From assembly GCF_040760075.1 (NCBI RefSeq), contig NZ_CP142884.1, forward strand, positions 4,836,001 to 4,900,000: a stretch of 64,000 nucleotides of DNA, given 5' to 3'. Position 1 is the stretch's first letter, and the number at the start of each line of letters is the position of its first letter. The position numbers and the translations under genes were made by a program. The notes under the pieces were generated by a model that was not told the origin of the DNA, searched no databases, and worked only from the letters and a program-made list of their open reading frames with translations. This document shows positions 55,277-64,000 of the stretch, piece by piece. This DNA comes from Sphingobacterium sp. R2. GTDB lineage: Bacteria; Bacteroidota; Bacteroidia; Sphingobacteriales; Sphingobacteriaceae.

Positions 55277-55670
55277 TTATAAATGGCATCAATTTAAATA
55301 GCATTGCTATTGTTATTTATCACAACAAAGCTCAAGATCAAACTGAAGAGATTTACTGTCTTGAGATCTTTGATACTATGATATAGCCAAAAATAATTAT
55401 ATAGAACGGATAAAGAAACTCCATTAACGATAAAAAATGACACAATATCGATCCAAGCGCAAGGATTCACTAGCGTACTATTAGCAGAGAATGTAAAAAA
55501 TTTGCAAGCTAGATATCAAACACTTAAATGCTATTTTTAAAAAATAAATATGAAAAAAAACTTCATATACAGATAAATGAACTATAACATTATCAATATT
55601 TTCACTTTAAAAACGCTATTCTTTTTAAGAAAACGACTAATATTGTAGCTAACTATTTCTTCTTCGGGTG
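55277..55670. promoter_or_regulatory. Divergent intergenic region between alcohol dehydrogenase and AraC genes
   Basis: 394 bp, AT-rich. It must hold the promoters of both genes, but I find no exact TAnnTTTG box on either strand, no clear operator repeat and no small gene. The HTCS-type direct repeat seen upstream of the SusC genes is absent. Confidence 0.5.
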
Positions 55671-56534
55671 ATGATAAATAACGAAAATAATAAACTTGAT
55701 TTTACACTATTGAACATTGGCTATGCGGAACATCAGGCGAATTGGAATTTCAAAGATATTCAGAGTCCGTTTGCGCGGATACATTATGTGTGTGAAGGAG
55801 AAGCATCCATAATTTTAGCGGACGAAACCATCAAACTTCGGCCGGGACATCTCTATCTCACACCTGCATATATCCAACATAGCTACGCTTGTTCCGCTAA
55901 ACTATCACTCTACTATATCCATATCTATGAAAATCCAGCGCTAAGATCGAGTATTTTCGACCGCTACTCTTTCCCGAAGGAAATCAAATCAGATCAGCTG
56001 TTAGCTACAGTCATTCAGCATCTCTACGAGTTAAATCCAGGTCGTGAGTTAAAAATGTATGATCCGAAAGGGTATGATAATTCAACAGAATTAATGAAAA
56101 ACATGGCGCTGCAAACGGCGTCACCTATCGCCAGAGCAGCCGAAAACCAAGCGATCATTCATTTATTAATGAGCCGATTTCTGGCCGAAGCATCGAACAA
56201 AATACCACAGGTGGAAAAACGGCTTTTGCGTGTACTTGATTACATCGACGAAAATATCCATCATCCGATCGCTATAGAACAACTTGCCAATCTGATTTTT
56301 ATATCCAAAGATCACCTTATCCGACTCTTCAAGAAACACATGAATGCCACACCTGTACATTACATCAATCAAAAGAAAATAGAAAAAGCACAATTGATGA
56401 TGTTAATCGATGAAGATAATATCCAACAATTGTGCTTTAAATTAGGTTTCGAAAATATCTCTTACTTCAATCGACTATTTAAAAAATTCACAGGTGAAAC
56501 ACCCATGAGTTACAAACGCCGAATAGGTAGATAA
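55671..56534 (+). CDS. AraC-family transcriptional regulator with cupin sensor
   Basis: 287 residues from ATG 55671 (a GTG directly before it is less likely). The N-terminal cupin domain (about 15-100) contains RIHYVCEGEASIILADETIK and PGHLYLTPAYIQHSYAC. The C-terminal HTH (about 190-285) contains IEQLANLIFISKDHLIRLFK and FKLGFENISYFNRLFKKFTG. AraC proteins with a cupin bind a sugar or related ligand. It converges on the GH43 gene (17-bp gap) and diverges from the alcohol dehydrogenase gene. Likely regulates one or both; the ligand is probably a pentose or xylo-oligosaccharide breakdown product. Confidence 0.88.
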   Translation: MINNENNKLDFTLLNIGYAEHQANWNFKDIQSPFARIHYVCEGEASIILADETIKLRPGHLYLTPAYIQHSYACSAKLSLYYIHIYENPALRSSIFDRYSFPKEIKSDQLLATVIQHLYELNPGRELKMYDPKGYDNSTELMKNMALQTASPIARAAENQAIIHLLMSRFLAEASNKIPQVEKRLLRVLDYIDENIHHPIAIEQLANLIFISKDHLIRLFKKHMNATPVHYINQKKIEKAQLMMLIDEDNIQQLCFKLGFENISYFNRLFKKFTGETPMSYKRRIGR

Positions 56535-56551
56535 ATCGTGCTTCAAATCAT

Positions 56552-57523
56552 CTACGACGACAATCCATCAATTGTTATCATGTGACCGTTCTCATCATAT
56601 GTTAACTCAATAACTTTCATGCTTCTCAACCAGGTCTTTCCTCCTGAGGGAACTGAATCATGATAAAATAGATACCATTTACCTTTGAATTCCAAGATAC
56701 TATGATGCGTGGTCCAACCGACCACTGGTGATAGAATTACACCCTGATAGGTAAATGGACCATATGGATTGTCTCCAGTGGCATAACAGATTAAATGACT
56801 ATCTCCAGTAGAGTAGGAAAAATAGTATTTCCCTCGATATTTGTGCATCCAAGAAGCTTCAAAAAATCGCTTTTCCGTATCACCATGTTTCAATGGGATG
56901 CCATTTTTATCCAAAATAACAAGATCCTTTGGCTCTTCCGAAAATTCAAGCATATCAGCAGACAGCTTCACAACTTTTGGAGACAAAGCATCTTCGTGAT
57001 CTTGAGGCAATTCATTGGGTGATATAATCTTATTATTTCGATAGAATTGGAGCTGCCCCCCCCAAATACCACCAAAATATAGATAATACGCTCCGGTAGT
57101 ATCTTTAAATGCACAAGGATCAATACTATAACTACCCTTAATTGGATGCTCCTGTGGAACAAATGGCCCATAGGGCTGACTTGCAACAGCGACACCAAGC
57201 CTGAAAACATCATTTTTATCCTTCATGGAAAAATACATATAGTACTTTCCGTTTTTCTCCGTCACATCTGAATCCCAAAGCTGACGACCAGCCCAAGGAA
57301 TGTCTTTTACATCTAACACCTTACCATGATCAACCACATCCCCCTGAATATCCTCCAGAGAAAATACGTGGTAATCCTGCATATCGAAATGGTCTCCATT
57401 GTCATTTTCCGGTATTCCACTTTCTCGATCATGAGAGGGATAAATGTAAATTTTATTTTCAAAAACATGTGCTGATGGATCAGCCATATAATCTTTGGGA
57501 TACAAATACTTGCTCTTATTCAT
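56552..57523 (-). CDS. Cytoplasmic GH43 beta-xylosidase/arabinofuranosidase
   Basis: A 323-residue single-domain GH43 with no signal peptide (MNKSKYLYPKDYMADPSAHV), so it should act in the cytoplasm. The catalytic set is visible: Asp15 (YMADPSAH), Asp in SIDPCAFKD and Glu in FFEASWMHKY. It follows the GH10 gene closely (5 bp) and is last in the symporter-GH10-GH43 operon. Its most likely work is cutting imported xylo- or arabinoxylo-oligosaccharides to xylose and arabinose. Resembles XynB of Prevotella xylan clusters. Confidence 0.9.
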   Translation of the reverse strand: MNKSKYLYPKDYMADPSAHVFENKIYIYPSHDRESGIPENDNGDHFDMQDYHVFSLEDIQGDVVDHGKVLDVKDIPWAGRQLWDSDVTEKNGKYYMYFSMKDKNDVFRLGVAVASQPYGPFVPQEHPIKGSYSIDPCAFKDTTGAYYLYFGGIWGGQLQFYRNNKIISPNELPQDHEDALSPKVVKLSADMLEFSEEPKDLVILDKNGIPLKHGDTEKRFFEASWMHKYRGKYYFSYSTGDSHLICYATGDNPYGPFTYQGVILSPVVGWTTHHSILEFKGKWYLFYHDSVPSGGKTWLRSMKVIELTYDENGHMITIDGLSS

Positions 57524-57528
57524 GCTTA

Positions 57529-58680
57529 CTATTTCTTTTTTTTTTGTGTTAATGAAGTGATATCTTTTAAAAAGGGCTTAGGCTGATAATTCCGGTCAAA
57601 TAATAATGGATAGTCTGTACGTCCCGGAATAGGCCAACCATTCTTCCATGAATCTCCGTCACCAACACCCCACAACGTCACACGCGATATTTTATCCTTA
57701 TGTTTGAGGTATAATTTAAAGAACGCTACGTATCGCCTCCCCAACTCATCCATTTTCGCTGCCGGCAGCCCTTTTTCGTATGGATTCATCTCCTTGGTAT
57801 AAGCATATTGCTCTCCAATTTCGGCGCCCATATTAGGTCGAGCATGCGGCAAAACCGAAATATCCATTTCAGTAACCATTACTTTCGCATCAAGTCCCGC
57901 AAATCCGAGTATAGTTTTTTCGACCTCATCAATAGGTGGATTATCCAGTGCATTGTGCTCTTGCATACCAATTCCGCTAACGCGACCACCCGCTGCTTTT
58001 ACTTGACGAATCATTTTAATAATGCCCTTTCTTTTTTCAGGAACGGCGGTTGAATAATCATTATAATATAACTCCGCATTTGGATCTGCCTCATGTGCAA
58101 ATTTAAATGCCAATTCAATAAACTGAGGACCAATAATATCGTAAAATTTACTTTTGCGCCACTCTCCATTATCCAATATGGCCTCGTTCACCACATCCCA
58201 TCCGTGCACCCGTCCTTTATAGCGTGATACTACGGTATGAATATGCTTTTGCATGCGTGCTATAAGTACCTCTCGGGTCACCTCTTTCCCATTTTTATCC
58301 ACAAAAAACCAATCTGGTGTTTGGGAATGCCAGATGAGCGTATGCCCAATAATCTGCATTTTATTTTTTTCTCCAAACAATACGAAACGATCCGCATCTT
58401 TAAAATCGAACACGCCTTCCTGCGGCTGCAGGAACATACTTTTCATACAATTTTCCGCTACAATGGAATTGAAATGTTTTTTGACGACCGCTACTGCGGC
58501 AGCATCCCGCTCCCAGATTTGATCAAGGTTTAAAGCCGTTCCTATAAAAAACTTACCTTCAAATGCATCCTTCAAAGTCAACGAATCAGGTGCCAGCTTC
58601 AGTTTTTGCAAAGCAGCTGAAGCAGATAGATTTGATAGTAAGGCCGCTACAGCCACAACAATAGTTTTTAACATCTTCAT
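57529..58680 (-). CDS. GH10 endo-1,4-beta-xylanase
   Basis: A 383-residue exported enzyme (signal peptide ending NLSASAA). GH10 barrel with acid/base Glu166 in WDVVNEAILD and nucleophile Glu271 in VMVTEMDIS; other marks are ENCMKSMFLQPQEGVF, GHTLIWHSQTPDWFF and WGVGDGDSWKNGWP. It cuts the xylan backbone in the periplasm or at the surface; no lipobox is present, so it is probably periplasmic or secreted. This is the strongest evidence that the region serves xylan. It lies between the symporter and the cytoplasmic GH43. Confidence 0.96.
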   Translation of the reverse strand: MKMLKTIVVAVAALLSNLSASAALQKLKLAPDSLTLKDAFEGKFFIGTALNLDQIWERDAAAVAVVKKHFNSIVAENCMKSMFLQPQEGVFDFKDADRFVLFGEKNKMQIIGHTLIWHSQTPDWFFVDKNGKEVTREVLIARMQKHIHTVVSRYKGRVHGWDVVNEAILDNGEWRKSKFYDIIGPQFIELAFKFAHEADPNAELYYNDYSTAVPEKRKGIIKMIRQVKAAGGRVSGIGMQEHNALDNPPIDEVEKTILGFAGLDAKVMVTEMDISVLPHARPNMGAEIGEQYAYTKEMNPYEKGLPAAKMDELGRRYVAFFKLYLKHKDKISRVTLWGVGDGDSWKNGWPIPGRTDYPLLFDRNYQPKPFLKDITSLTQKKKK

Positions 58681-58694
58681 GATTTATTTTTTAA

Positions 58695-60107
58695 TTAATA
58701 AGTATGTCTAGACTCTATGTCCTGATTGATCGCATCAATAGTCCTATCGTCCAGTTCGTATTTGGAAATAACATACATGGCCACTAGCAAGAGTATCGCT
58801 GGAATAATGGCTACCAACCATAGAATTCCCATTTCAGCACGTGCTGACTGGACTGTTGCATTATCTTTATCAAAGTTAACATATGCCAACACCAGCCCCG
58901 GTACCACACCCCCAAGAGCCATCCCAGCTTTGTAAAAAATACCGGTAAGTGCATTGACAATACCAGAAATACGCTTCCCAGTTTTATATTCGCCATAGGA
59001 AATGACCTCAGGAACGAGCGCCCACATATATCCCGTTGCGACAATTACTCCAGTCGATTTGATAAACTGAGCAGTCAATACCAAAACAATATTTCCTTTG
59101 AGGCTTTCATTGGATGAAATGACATATAGCATCAGCATTCCTAGGATTGCAATAGTCAGGAAAACATAGAACATCTGCTTTTTACCAATTGCGCGTTTGA
59201 TCGCTGGCACTAAAGGCATAAAAATAAAAGCAGGCAAAGATCCTAATGCCATAAAATATGGTAACATATCTGGAGCATGTACATTATAAATCATGTAGTA
59301 TGATCCTGCCGAGTTTCCGATTGCCATCATAGCAAATGCAGTAATGAAAAAAAATGCCAAAATACGCAAAGGGCGATTATGCTTAAATTCTCGCCACAGG
59401 TCGGAAACCTGGACATTATCTGTATCTTTCTCATCCATAATGACACGTTCTTTTGTTTGTGAAAAGCAAAAGATTAAAAGCACTAATCCAACTAAAGCAT
59501 AAATCAGCATCGTTGTAAACCAGGCTTCGGCAGAATCTTTCGAGTTTATCTTTCCATCTGGAGAGAAATACTTTACGACGAGTGGTACGCCATATCCAAC
59601 GGCCAGCCCCCCCACGTTCGCCATAAACATACGTGTAGACGTTAGTTTTGTAACCTCATCCGTATCTCTGGTCAAGGAGGCATTTAAGGCACCATACGGA
59701 ACATTCACCAATGTGTACAACATCGATAAACCAACATAGGTGATATAAGCATAGGTTAAAGATCCCGAAAAGCCATTCCAAAAACACAAAATTGCAAATC
59801 CTGTTAAAGGAATTCCTCCCAGCACCAAATAAGACCTATACTTTCCCATTCGAGGGTTTCTTTTATCAACAAATGCGCCCACAATGGGATCCCAAAGTAC
59901 ATCGACAATTCGAACAATGAGAAACATCACTCCCGCAGAAGCTGCAGAGATCCCATAAACATTGGTATAAAAAATCAGTAGATACATTGAAACAGTCTGG
60001 TAAATGAGATTCTGTGCGAGATCCCCAGCACCAAACCCTACGCGCTGCTTCGTTGAAAGCTTGTAAAAACCTTTGAAAGGCTTCACTTCTGTCCTATTTT
60101 GGTCCAT
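58695..60107 (-). CDS. GPH-family sugar:cation symporter
   Basis: A 470-residue protein with 12 transmembrane segments, family glycoside-pentoside-hexuronide:cation symporters (MelB/XylP-like). The N-terminal VGFGAGDLAQNLIYQTVS and the helix II motif RIVDVLWDPIVGAFVDK, with its pair of acidic residues, are clear; SYGEYKTGKRISGIVNA is the conserved late loop. It brings xylo-oligosaccharides or xylosides across the inner membrane. The first gene of the operon with GH10 and cytoplasmic GH43, so expression is probably joint. Confidence 0.92.
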   Translation of the reverse strand: MDQNRTEVKPFKGFYKLSTKQRVGFGAGDLAQNLIYQTVSMYLLIFYTNVYGISAASAGVMFLIVRIVDVLWDPIVGAFVDKRNPRMGKYRSYLVLGGIPLTGFAILCFWNGFSGSLTYAYITYVGLSMLYTLVNVPYGALNASLTRDTDEVTKLTSTRMFMANVGGLAVGYGVPLVVKYFSPDGKINSKDSAEAWFTTMLIYALVGLVLLIFCFSQTKERVIMDEKDTDNVQVSDLWREFKHNRPLRILAFFFITAFAMMAIGNSAGSYYMIYNVHAPDMLPYFMALGSLPAFIFMPLVPAIKRAIGKKQMFYVFLTIAILGMLMLYVISSNESLKGNIVLVLTAQFIKSTGVIVATGYMWALVPEVISYGEYKTGKRISGIVNALTGIFYKAGMALGGVVPGLVLAYVNFDKDNATVQSARAEMGILWLVAIIPAILLLVAMYVISKYELDDRTIDAINQDIESRHTY

Positions 60108-60426
60108 ATAATTGGTTATTCGATTAGTTGTATTACAATAGTAAAATTACAAGTAGCTTTTTTTCATTACCCATTACAAATGTTTTATATTCCAATAAAA
60201 ATGTTTAAAAATCACGCTTAACAAAGAATAAACCGAAAGAAATCGTCATCGTGATTACTAAGTCGTTATTCTAAAAAAGAACTTTCTTAAAAACAAATCT
60301 AACTGTCAATATGCAGATAGCAGCAATGATAGGGTAATGTATTAGATAACATGAAAAATATAGGCTGCCCAAACTTTTTTGGACAGCCCATTTCCACTTG
60401 CTATTAAGCTGCTTAGCTTTTATTGT
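60108..60426. promoter_or_regulatory. Intergenic region upstream of the symporter operon
   Basis: 319 bp. The terminator of the upstream GH43 gene (60363-60388) lies at its right end, so the symporter operon should start in 60108-60350. No exact -7 box and no copy of the SusC-type direct repeat was found. Confidence 0.5.
60363..60388 (-). terminator. Terminator of the GH43 gene at 60427
   Basis: GGCTG (60363-60367) pairs with CAGCC (60384-60388), extended by GG/CC at the loop side. On the minus strand CTATATTTTTCAT follows. It lies 38 bases past the stop. Confidence 0.75.
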
Positions 60427-62526
60427 TTAATTCTCAGTATATTTTACCACATAGCTTTTGGTTTGCCCCCTATAAACGCAATCAACTTGAGCGTAACCTG
60501 TCGACGAAGTGGCTTGGTTCACTTTAATCTTAACTTCAGGATTATCAGCAGTCGCTTTTACCAGAGGCATGTTTTTACCCTTTGCTTTCATCGGAAAGGA
60601 AACTTCATAAACATGATAACCGATAATACCGTTCTCATTCGTAGATCGCACAGGGATGGATGGTAAAGCTAGTTTGGTCCCATTTACTGTAATGGTGACC
60701 GAAGGTGGTATTGGACGTTCAATTTTTTTGTCTTTTGAACTAAATCCGAGGCCTATAAAATCGAAAAGCGGCTTTCCTTCCTCACCCTCAGCAACCAAAA
60801 ATAACGCGTGTTTACCGTCCAATTGATCTACAAATTTGGATACGTCGACGGTGAATTGCTTGACTTCTGCCACAGAATTCGCTGGAACAGAAATTTGGGC
60901 AATTCGCTTACCTTTCCAGGTTTCGTTATCCCACGGGCCATCTAACCACACGTTGACCTTAAATGCAGCTTTTGTTTTTGGGGTAATAAACACATTAAAA
61001 GCAGTTTGATTTCCAATTTTAGTCCCCTCAAAAGCTTTCAATCCAAACTTATCCTGATCTAAACCTCCAAATCCGAAATATTTAAAACCTGCAATATTTC
61101 CGTTTTTCATATTTGTCACCGGCATATGATTATCCCATACATCCCATGAATCCTGTTGCAAACTGATATCAGAAAGGTAGCAAGCATATCCAGCCGAATA
61201 ATACTGATAGGGATTTAATCCATAAAAATGAAATCCTTCCGATGTCACCTCTGCACCTTTATACTCTTTGCCCTGTTTATCTTTAATAGTCAAATTTTCT
61301 TGAAAAGGATCGAACGCTCTTAAGGACACCATTCCACCATCTTTGACACTTTTCTCATCCCAAGATACTTTGATAGGTTCAACCACCGCCTGACGTGCAA
61401 AACCAAATCCGCGTGGTGGTCTATGGTAAAATACATACCATTGTCCATTGATCAGTTCGATACTACCATGTGTGTTATGACCGGCATTACTCGTTTCGAT
61501 AGCAGATCCATCCTTGTTTAACACTGGCGCGCGTGAATCGACTAAAACGCCACCGCTCTTCCATGGTCCTAATGGTGAGTCCGCTACCGCATAACGCAAA
61601 GTTGAATTTGAACTTCCTACACCATATTCCGGGCCGGAGTAACCACTATATACCGAAACATACTTGTTTCCCACTTTACGAATGGATGATGCTTCGAAAA
61701 AATTAAAGGTTCCCAAATCCTCACCTTCGAAAATATGAGGATAGGAAGTTCCTTTTGGATCGCGTAATTCGCCATATCGCGCACTTGCTGGCAATAAATA
61801 ATTAATCACCTTTGTACCGGGCCTCAACGAATACATTGTTTTCTGATCCAATTGTGCAGCCATCGAGCGTTGGAATCCCCAAAAACCATATGCCCGGAAT
61901 CCAATCTCAAAATCAGGATCTTGAGGGTCCGTAACGTATTCGATATAAATGGCAGGATCAAATCCTAAGATACTTCCAGGCAAAGTACGCTTGCCATCTT
62001 CAGTCAGATTGATAGGTTTAAAGGGTCCATTAGGCCTATCGCCTTTAACAACCATTGCTTCACGACCCTCACCCCTGCTATGGGGAAACAAGTAGTAATC
62101 CTTTTTTCCATCTTTTCGCTTAACCTCAACAAGATCTGGCGCGTACATCACATCCCATTTACCATCGATCGCGTAAGTAAAAATAGCACCCTCATCCCGC
62201 CAGCTGCTCAAATTTTCAATAGGAGCTGACCACATTCTAATGTCAGGCCCACAATAACTGCTAAAACGTAAGTCATGGGAACCAATGATGTAAGCACGAT
62301 ATTTCCCGGGCTGGTCAGGATCTTCGAAAACACGGGGTTCGCCATCCGGAAGATGCTCCCATAGCGGTAGGTAAGGATTTCCTATAGACTGGTGCACAAA
62401 GCCCTTACTAGGATCGTTGAGGTGATTTTGTTGCTGTCCAAGTGCTGTTGATGCTGATAAAATTCCTGTAACGGATAATAAAAATACCATTGTCCGTTTT
62501 TTTAAGATAATATTTAGTCCCTTCAT
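60427..62526 (-). CDS. Exported GH43-family protein with C-terminal beta-sandwich domains
   Basis: A 699-residue protein with a signal peptide (ending STALGQ). The N-terminal propeller (about 45-420) has GH43 features: DGEPRVFEDPDQPGKYRAY, YAPDLVEVKRKDGKKDYYLF, LGFDPAIYIEYVTDP and the acid Glu in NFFEASSIRKVGNKYV. A CBM6-type domain (about 450-600, FKYFGFGGLDQDKFGLKAFE) and a further C-terminal beta domain follow. It acts outside the cytoplasm on xylan or arabinoxylan side chains or oligomers; the exact linkage is not clear. Followed by a terminator. Confidence 0.85.
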   Translation of the reverse strand: MKGLNIILKKRTMVFLLSVTGILSASTALGQQQNHLNDPSKGFVHQSIGNPYLPLWEHLPDGEPRVFEDPDQPGKYRAYIIGSHDLRFSSYCGPDIRMWSAPIENLSSWRDEGAIFTYAIDGKWDVMYAPDLVEVKRKDGKKDYYLFPHSRGEGREAMVVKGDRPNGPFKPINLTEDGKRTLPGSILGFDPAIYIEYVTDPQDPDFEIGFRAYGFWGFQRSMAAQLDQKTMYSLRPGTKVINYLLPASARYGELRDPKGTSYPHIFEGEDLGTFNFFEASSIRKVGNKYVSVYSGYSGPEYGVGSSNSTLRYAVADSPLGPWKSGGVLVDSRAPVLNKDGSAIETSNAGHNTHGSIELINGQWYVFYHRPPRGFGFARQAVVEPIKVSWDEKSVKDGGMVSLRAFDPFQENLTIKDKQGKEYKGAEVTSEGFHFYGLNPYQYYSAGYACYLSDISLQQDSWDVWDNHMPVTNMKNGNIAGFKYFGFGGLDQDKFGLKAFEGTKIGNQTAFNVFITPKTKAAFKVNVWLDGPWDNETWKGKRIAQISVPANSVAEVKQFTVDVSKFVDQLDGKHALFLVAEGEEGKPLFDFIGLGFSSKDKKIERPIPPSVTITVNGTKLALPSIPVRSTNENGIIGYHVYEVSFPMKAKGKNMPLVKATADNPEVKIKVNQATSSTGYAQVDCVYRGQTKSYVVKYTEN

Positions 62527-62622
62527 AAATTGAGTAAATTAATTTTTTTAAATCGCTGAGATATCTTGTATGCTGTTGCATTTTTTCTATTGGCTCAAAT
62601 TACTTTGCGTCACGTTACTATC

Positions 62623-63999
62623 TTACCTCCCAAATTTCCAGCAATCGAAAAACAGGATATTCGATGGTGCCTTACCTTTAAAAACAAAATATAGATCGTG
62701 TAGTCCCGATACTTTATCCGACAGCGCAGTCTCAACTGTAGTCCATCTGTCATCTCCTCCCGTCATGGGCACCTGTATCGTAGCTAACAACGCTCCATCA
62801 ACCGCTCCCGAGCGTACTTCCATACGGATACCTCCATTATGAGTAGTTCCTACCCGTGCAAGAAAATTACGCGCTCCCTTCGCGCCAAAGTCAACATTCT
62901 TCACACAGGTGAAAGCGCCATCTTTTTTTGCCTTTATAAAAACACCCACCTTTTTATTTTGGTAGGATTTAACGTGTTCGGACCAAGCGATCGTTTCAGC
63001 CTGATGAAGTTCATAGGGATTCACTTTGCCGGTCGCTTGAGTAATTCCGCTCGTCATTTTCATCGGATCTATACTGCCGTCTGGATTAAAATTCAGTTCC
63101 TGAACAGCGACAGATCGGGTAAAGCCCCCCCCTCCAGGTAAGGCACCATTATGGTAAAAGAAATAGGTTTTCCCTTTAAAATCGACAACGCCAGGATGAT
63201 TTGTAAAGGCTTTTCCTTCCGCAGGCATGATTATACCCCCGTACTTCCAAGGTCCCTCAGCTTTATCACTTGTGGAATAACCAATAAATTCAGGCAAAGG
63301 ACCTCCCGGCCAAAAAAGATAATACAAACTATTTCTTTTATACAACCAAGGCCCTTCCTCATAGGTCGTAGGTCGTTTCGGGTCTCCTTCCCTCTTTCCG
63401 AACGATGCTGCAGTCATGGGAACCTCAACAATATCACCTTTATAGGAGATCATATCTTCATTCAGCTTAACATATTTCAGCTGGGGATTACCCCAATACA
63501 TATGAGCTTGGCCGTCATCATCAATAAACACTGTAGGGTCGATATCTCCCCATTCGGTTTGCAGTAATGGTTTTCCAAGAGGATCGTAAAATGGTCCCAA
63601 TGGGCTATCTCCGACAGCAACGCCAATCGCACCTCGATTGTTCACTTTGGAAATGACAGGTACATAAAGATAAAATTTACCATTTTTTTCAACACATTGG
63701 GCCGCCCAAGCATCCCCTTTTGCCCATTCAAAATCTGTATAAGAAAGAATTGCACCATGATCGGTCCAATTTACCATATCATCGGTTGAATACACACGCC
63801 AATTGTTCATGTTAAACCAGGTGGATTCTTCTTCATCTTGTGTAGTATACAGATAAAGTCGGTTGTTATACACCAGAGGGGCGGGATCCGCAGTGTAAGC
63901 AGTCTGAACAATGGGGTTTTGTGCCCTTAATTTACCCACCATAACCAAGAATAAGATCAAAAATCCGAATTGGGATTGTATAAAAAAACGTTTCATCAT
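62623..63999 (-). CDS. Exported GH43 enzyme with CBM6 domain
   Basis: 458 residues. The start is ATG 63999 or the adjacent ATG 63996; both give an intact signal peptide ([20 protein letters not shown], ending RAQ). GH43 propeller (about 28-310): Asp in [12 protein letters not shown], Asp in [11 protein letters not shown] and Glu in [12 protein letters not shown]-terminal CBM6-like domain (about 325-458: [37 protein letters not shown]). The typical activity is beta-xylosidase or arabinofuranosidase on xylan. It lies 96 bp upstream of the other exported GH43 gene and is probably co-transcribed with it. Its own upstream region is outside the window. Confidence 0.9.
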   Translation of the reverse strand: MMKRFFIQSQFGFLILFLVMVGKLRAQNPIVQTAYTADPAPLVYNNRLYLYTTQDEEESTWFNMNNWRVYSTDDMVNWTDHGAILSYTDFEWAKGDAWAAQCVEKNGKFYLYVPVISKVNNRGAIGVAVGDSPLGPFYDPLGKPLLQTEWGDIDPTVFIDDDGQAHMYWGNPQLKYVKLNEDMISYKGDIVEVPMTAASFGKREGDPKRPTTYEEGPWLYKRNSLYYLFWPGGPLPEFIGYSTSDKAEGPWKYGGIIMPAEGKAFTNHPGVVDFKGKTYFFYHNGALPGGGGFTRSVAVQELNFNPDGSIDPMKMTSGITQATGKVNPYELHQAETIAWSEHVKSYQNKKVGVFIKAKKDGAFTCVKNVDFGAKGARNFLARVGTTHNGGIRMEVRSGAVDGALLATIQVPMTGGDDRWTTVETALSDKVSGLHDLYFVFKGKAPSNILFFDCWKFGR

Positions 64000-64000
64000 A

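Noticed and set aside
1-64000. tRNA, rRNA or insertion-sequence genes
   Set aside because: No tRNA-like T-loop/anticodon patterns, rRNA motifs or transposase sequences were seen in a by-eye reading; a covariance-model search would be needed to exclude them fully.

Overview
The window comes from a Bacteroidota chromosome, most likely Sphingobacteriaceae and probably Sphingobacterium or a close relative. The signs are three SusC/SusD pairs, a hybrid two-component regulator (HTCS), many lipoproteins with a Cys lipobox, few Shine-Dalgarno sequences, TAnnTTTG-type -7 promoter elements, and an AT-rich base composition. Genus is an inference; no rRNA or tRNA gene was seen.

Layout. 1-618 is the 3' end of an outer-membrane beta-barrel receptor. 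907-2856 holds an AraC regulator and an alpha/beta hydrolase. 2789-3784 (minus) encodes a lipoprotein that matches the membrane-attack core of cholesterol-dependent cytolysins but lacks domain 4. 3785-4682 is non-coding and carries a striking 11-bp-periodic inverted repeat. 4683-13442 (minus) is polysaccharide-utilisation locus (PUL) A: SusC, SusD, a DUF5018 lipoprotein and two unknown exported proteins, with no glycoside hydrolase. A ROK repressor (13756-14985) diverges from it. 15023-25142 (minus) is a tightly packed, partly translation-coupled operon, in transcription order: exported FAD oxidoreductase, DUF5009 acetyltransferase-like protein, AmpG-like MFS, two SGNH hydrolases, DUF4434 protein, N-acylglucosamine 2-epimerase, CstA. 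It looks like an amino-sugar (GlcNAc/ManNAc-type) pathway. 25270-26061 is an esterase.

26313-46017 (minus) is PUL B: HTCS regulator, then two consecutive SusC/SusD pairs, DUF3823 lipoprotein, tandem-domain GH43 and GH2. Each SusC has its own promoter with the same pair of 20-bp direct repeats 22 bp apart, 21 bp upstream of the -7 element. A terminator separates the two pairs. 54260-63999 is PUL C: an alcohol dehydrogenase, an AraC regulator, and minus-strand GH43, GH43, GPH symporter, GH10 xylanase and intracellular GH43. Together B and C fit xylan/arabinoxylan use: surface capture and import of oligosaccharides, cleavage by GH10 and GH43 enzymes, symport into the cytoplasm, and final cleavage by the cytoplasmic GH43. 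PUL C runs to the right edge of the window.

46308-54084 between B and C is mixed: a GH20 hexosaminidase with a PA14 domain, a methyltransferase, a free-standing DsbD-N domain, a small lmo0937-type membrane protein, a PNPOx-like general stress protein, a radical SAM/DUF4130 gene pair, a 57-residue lipoprotein and a 39-residue ORF.
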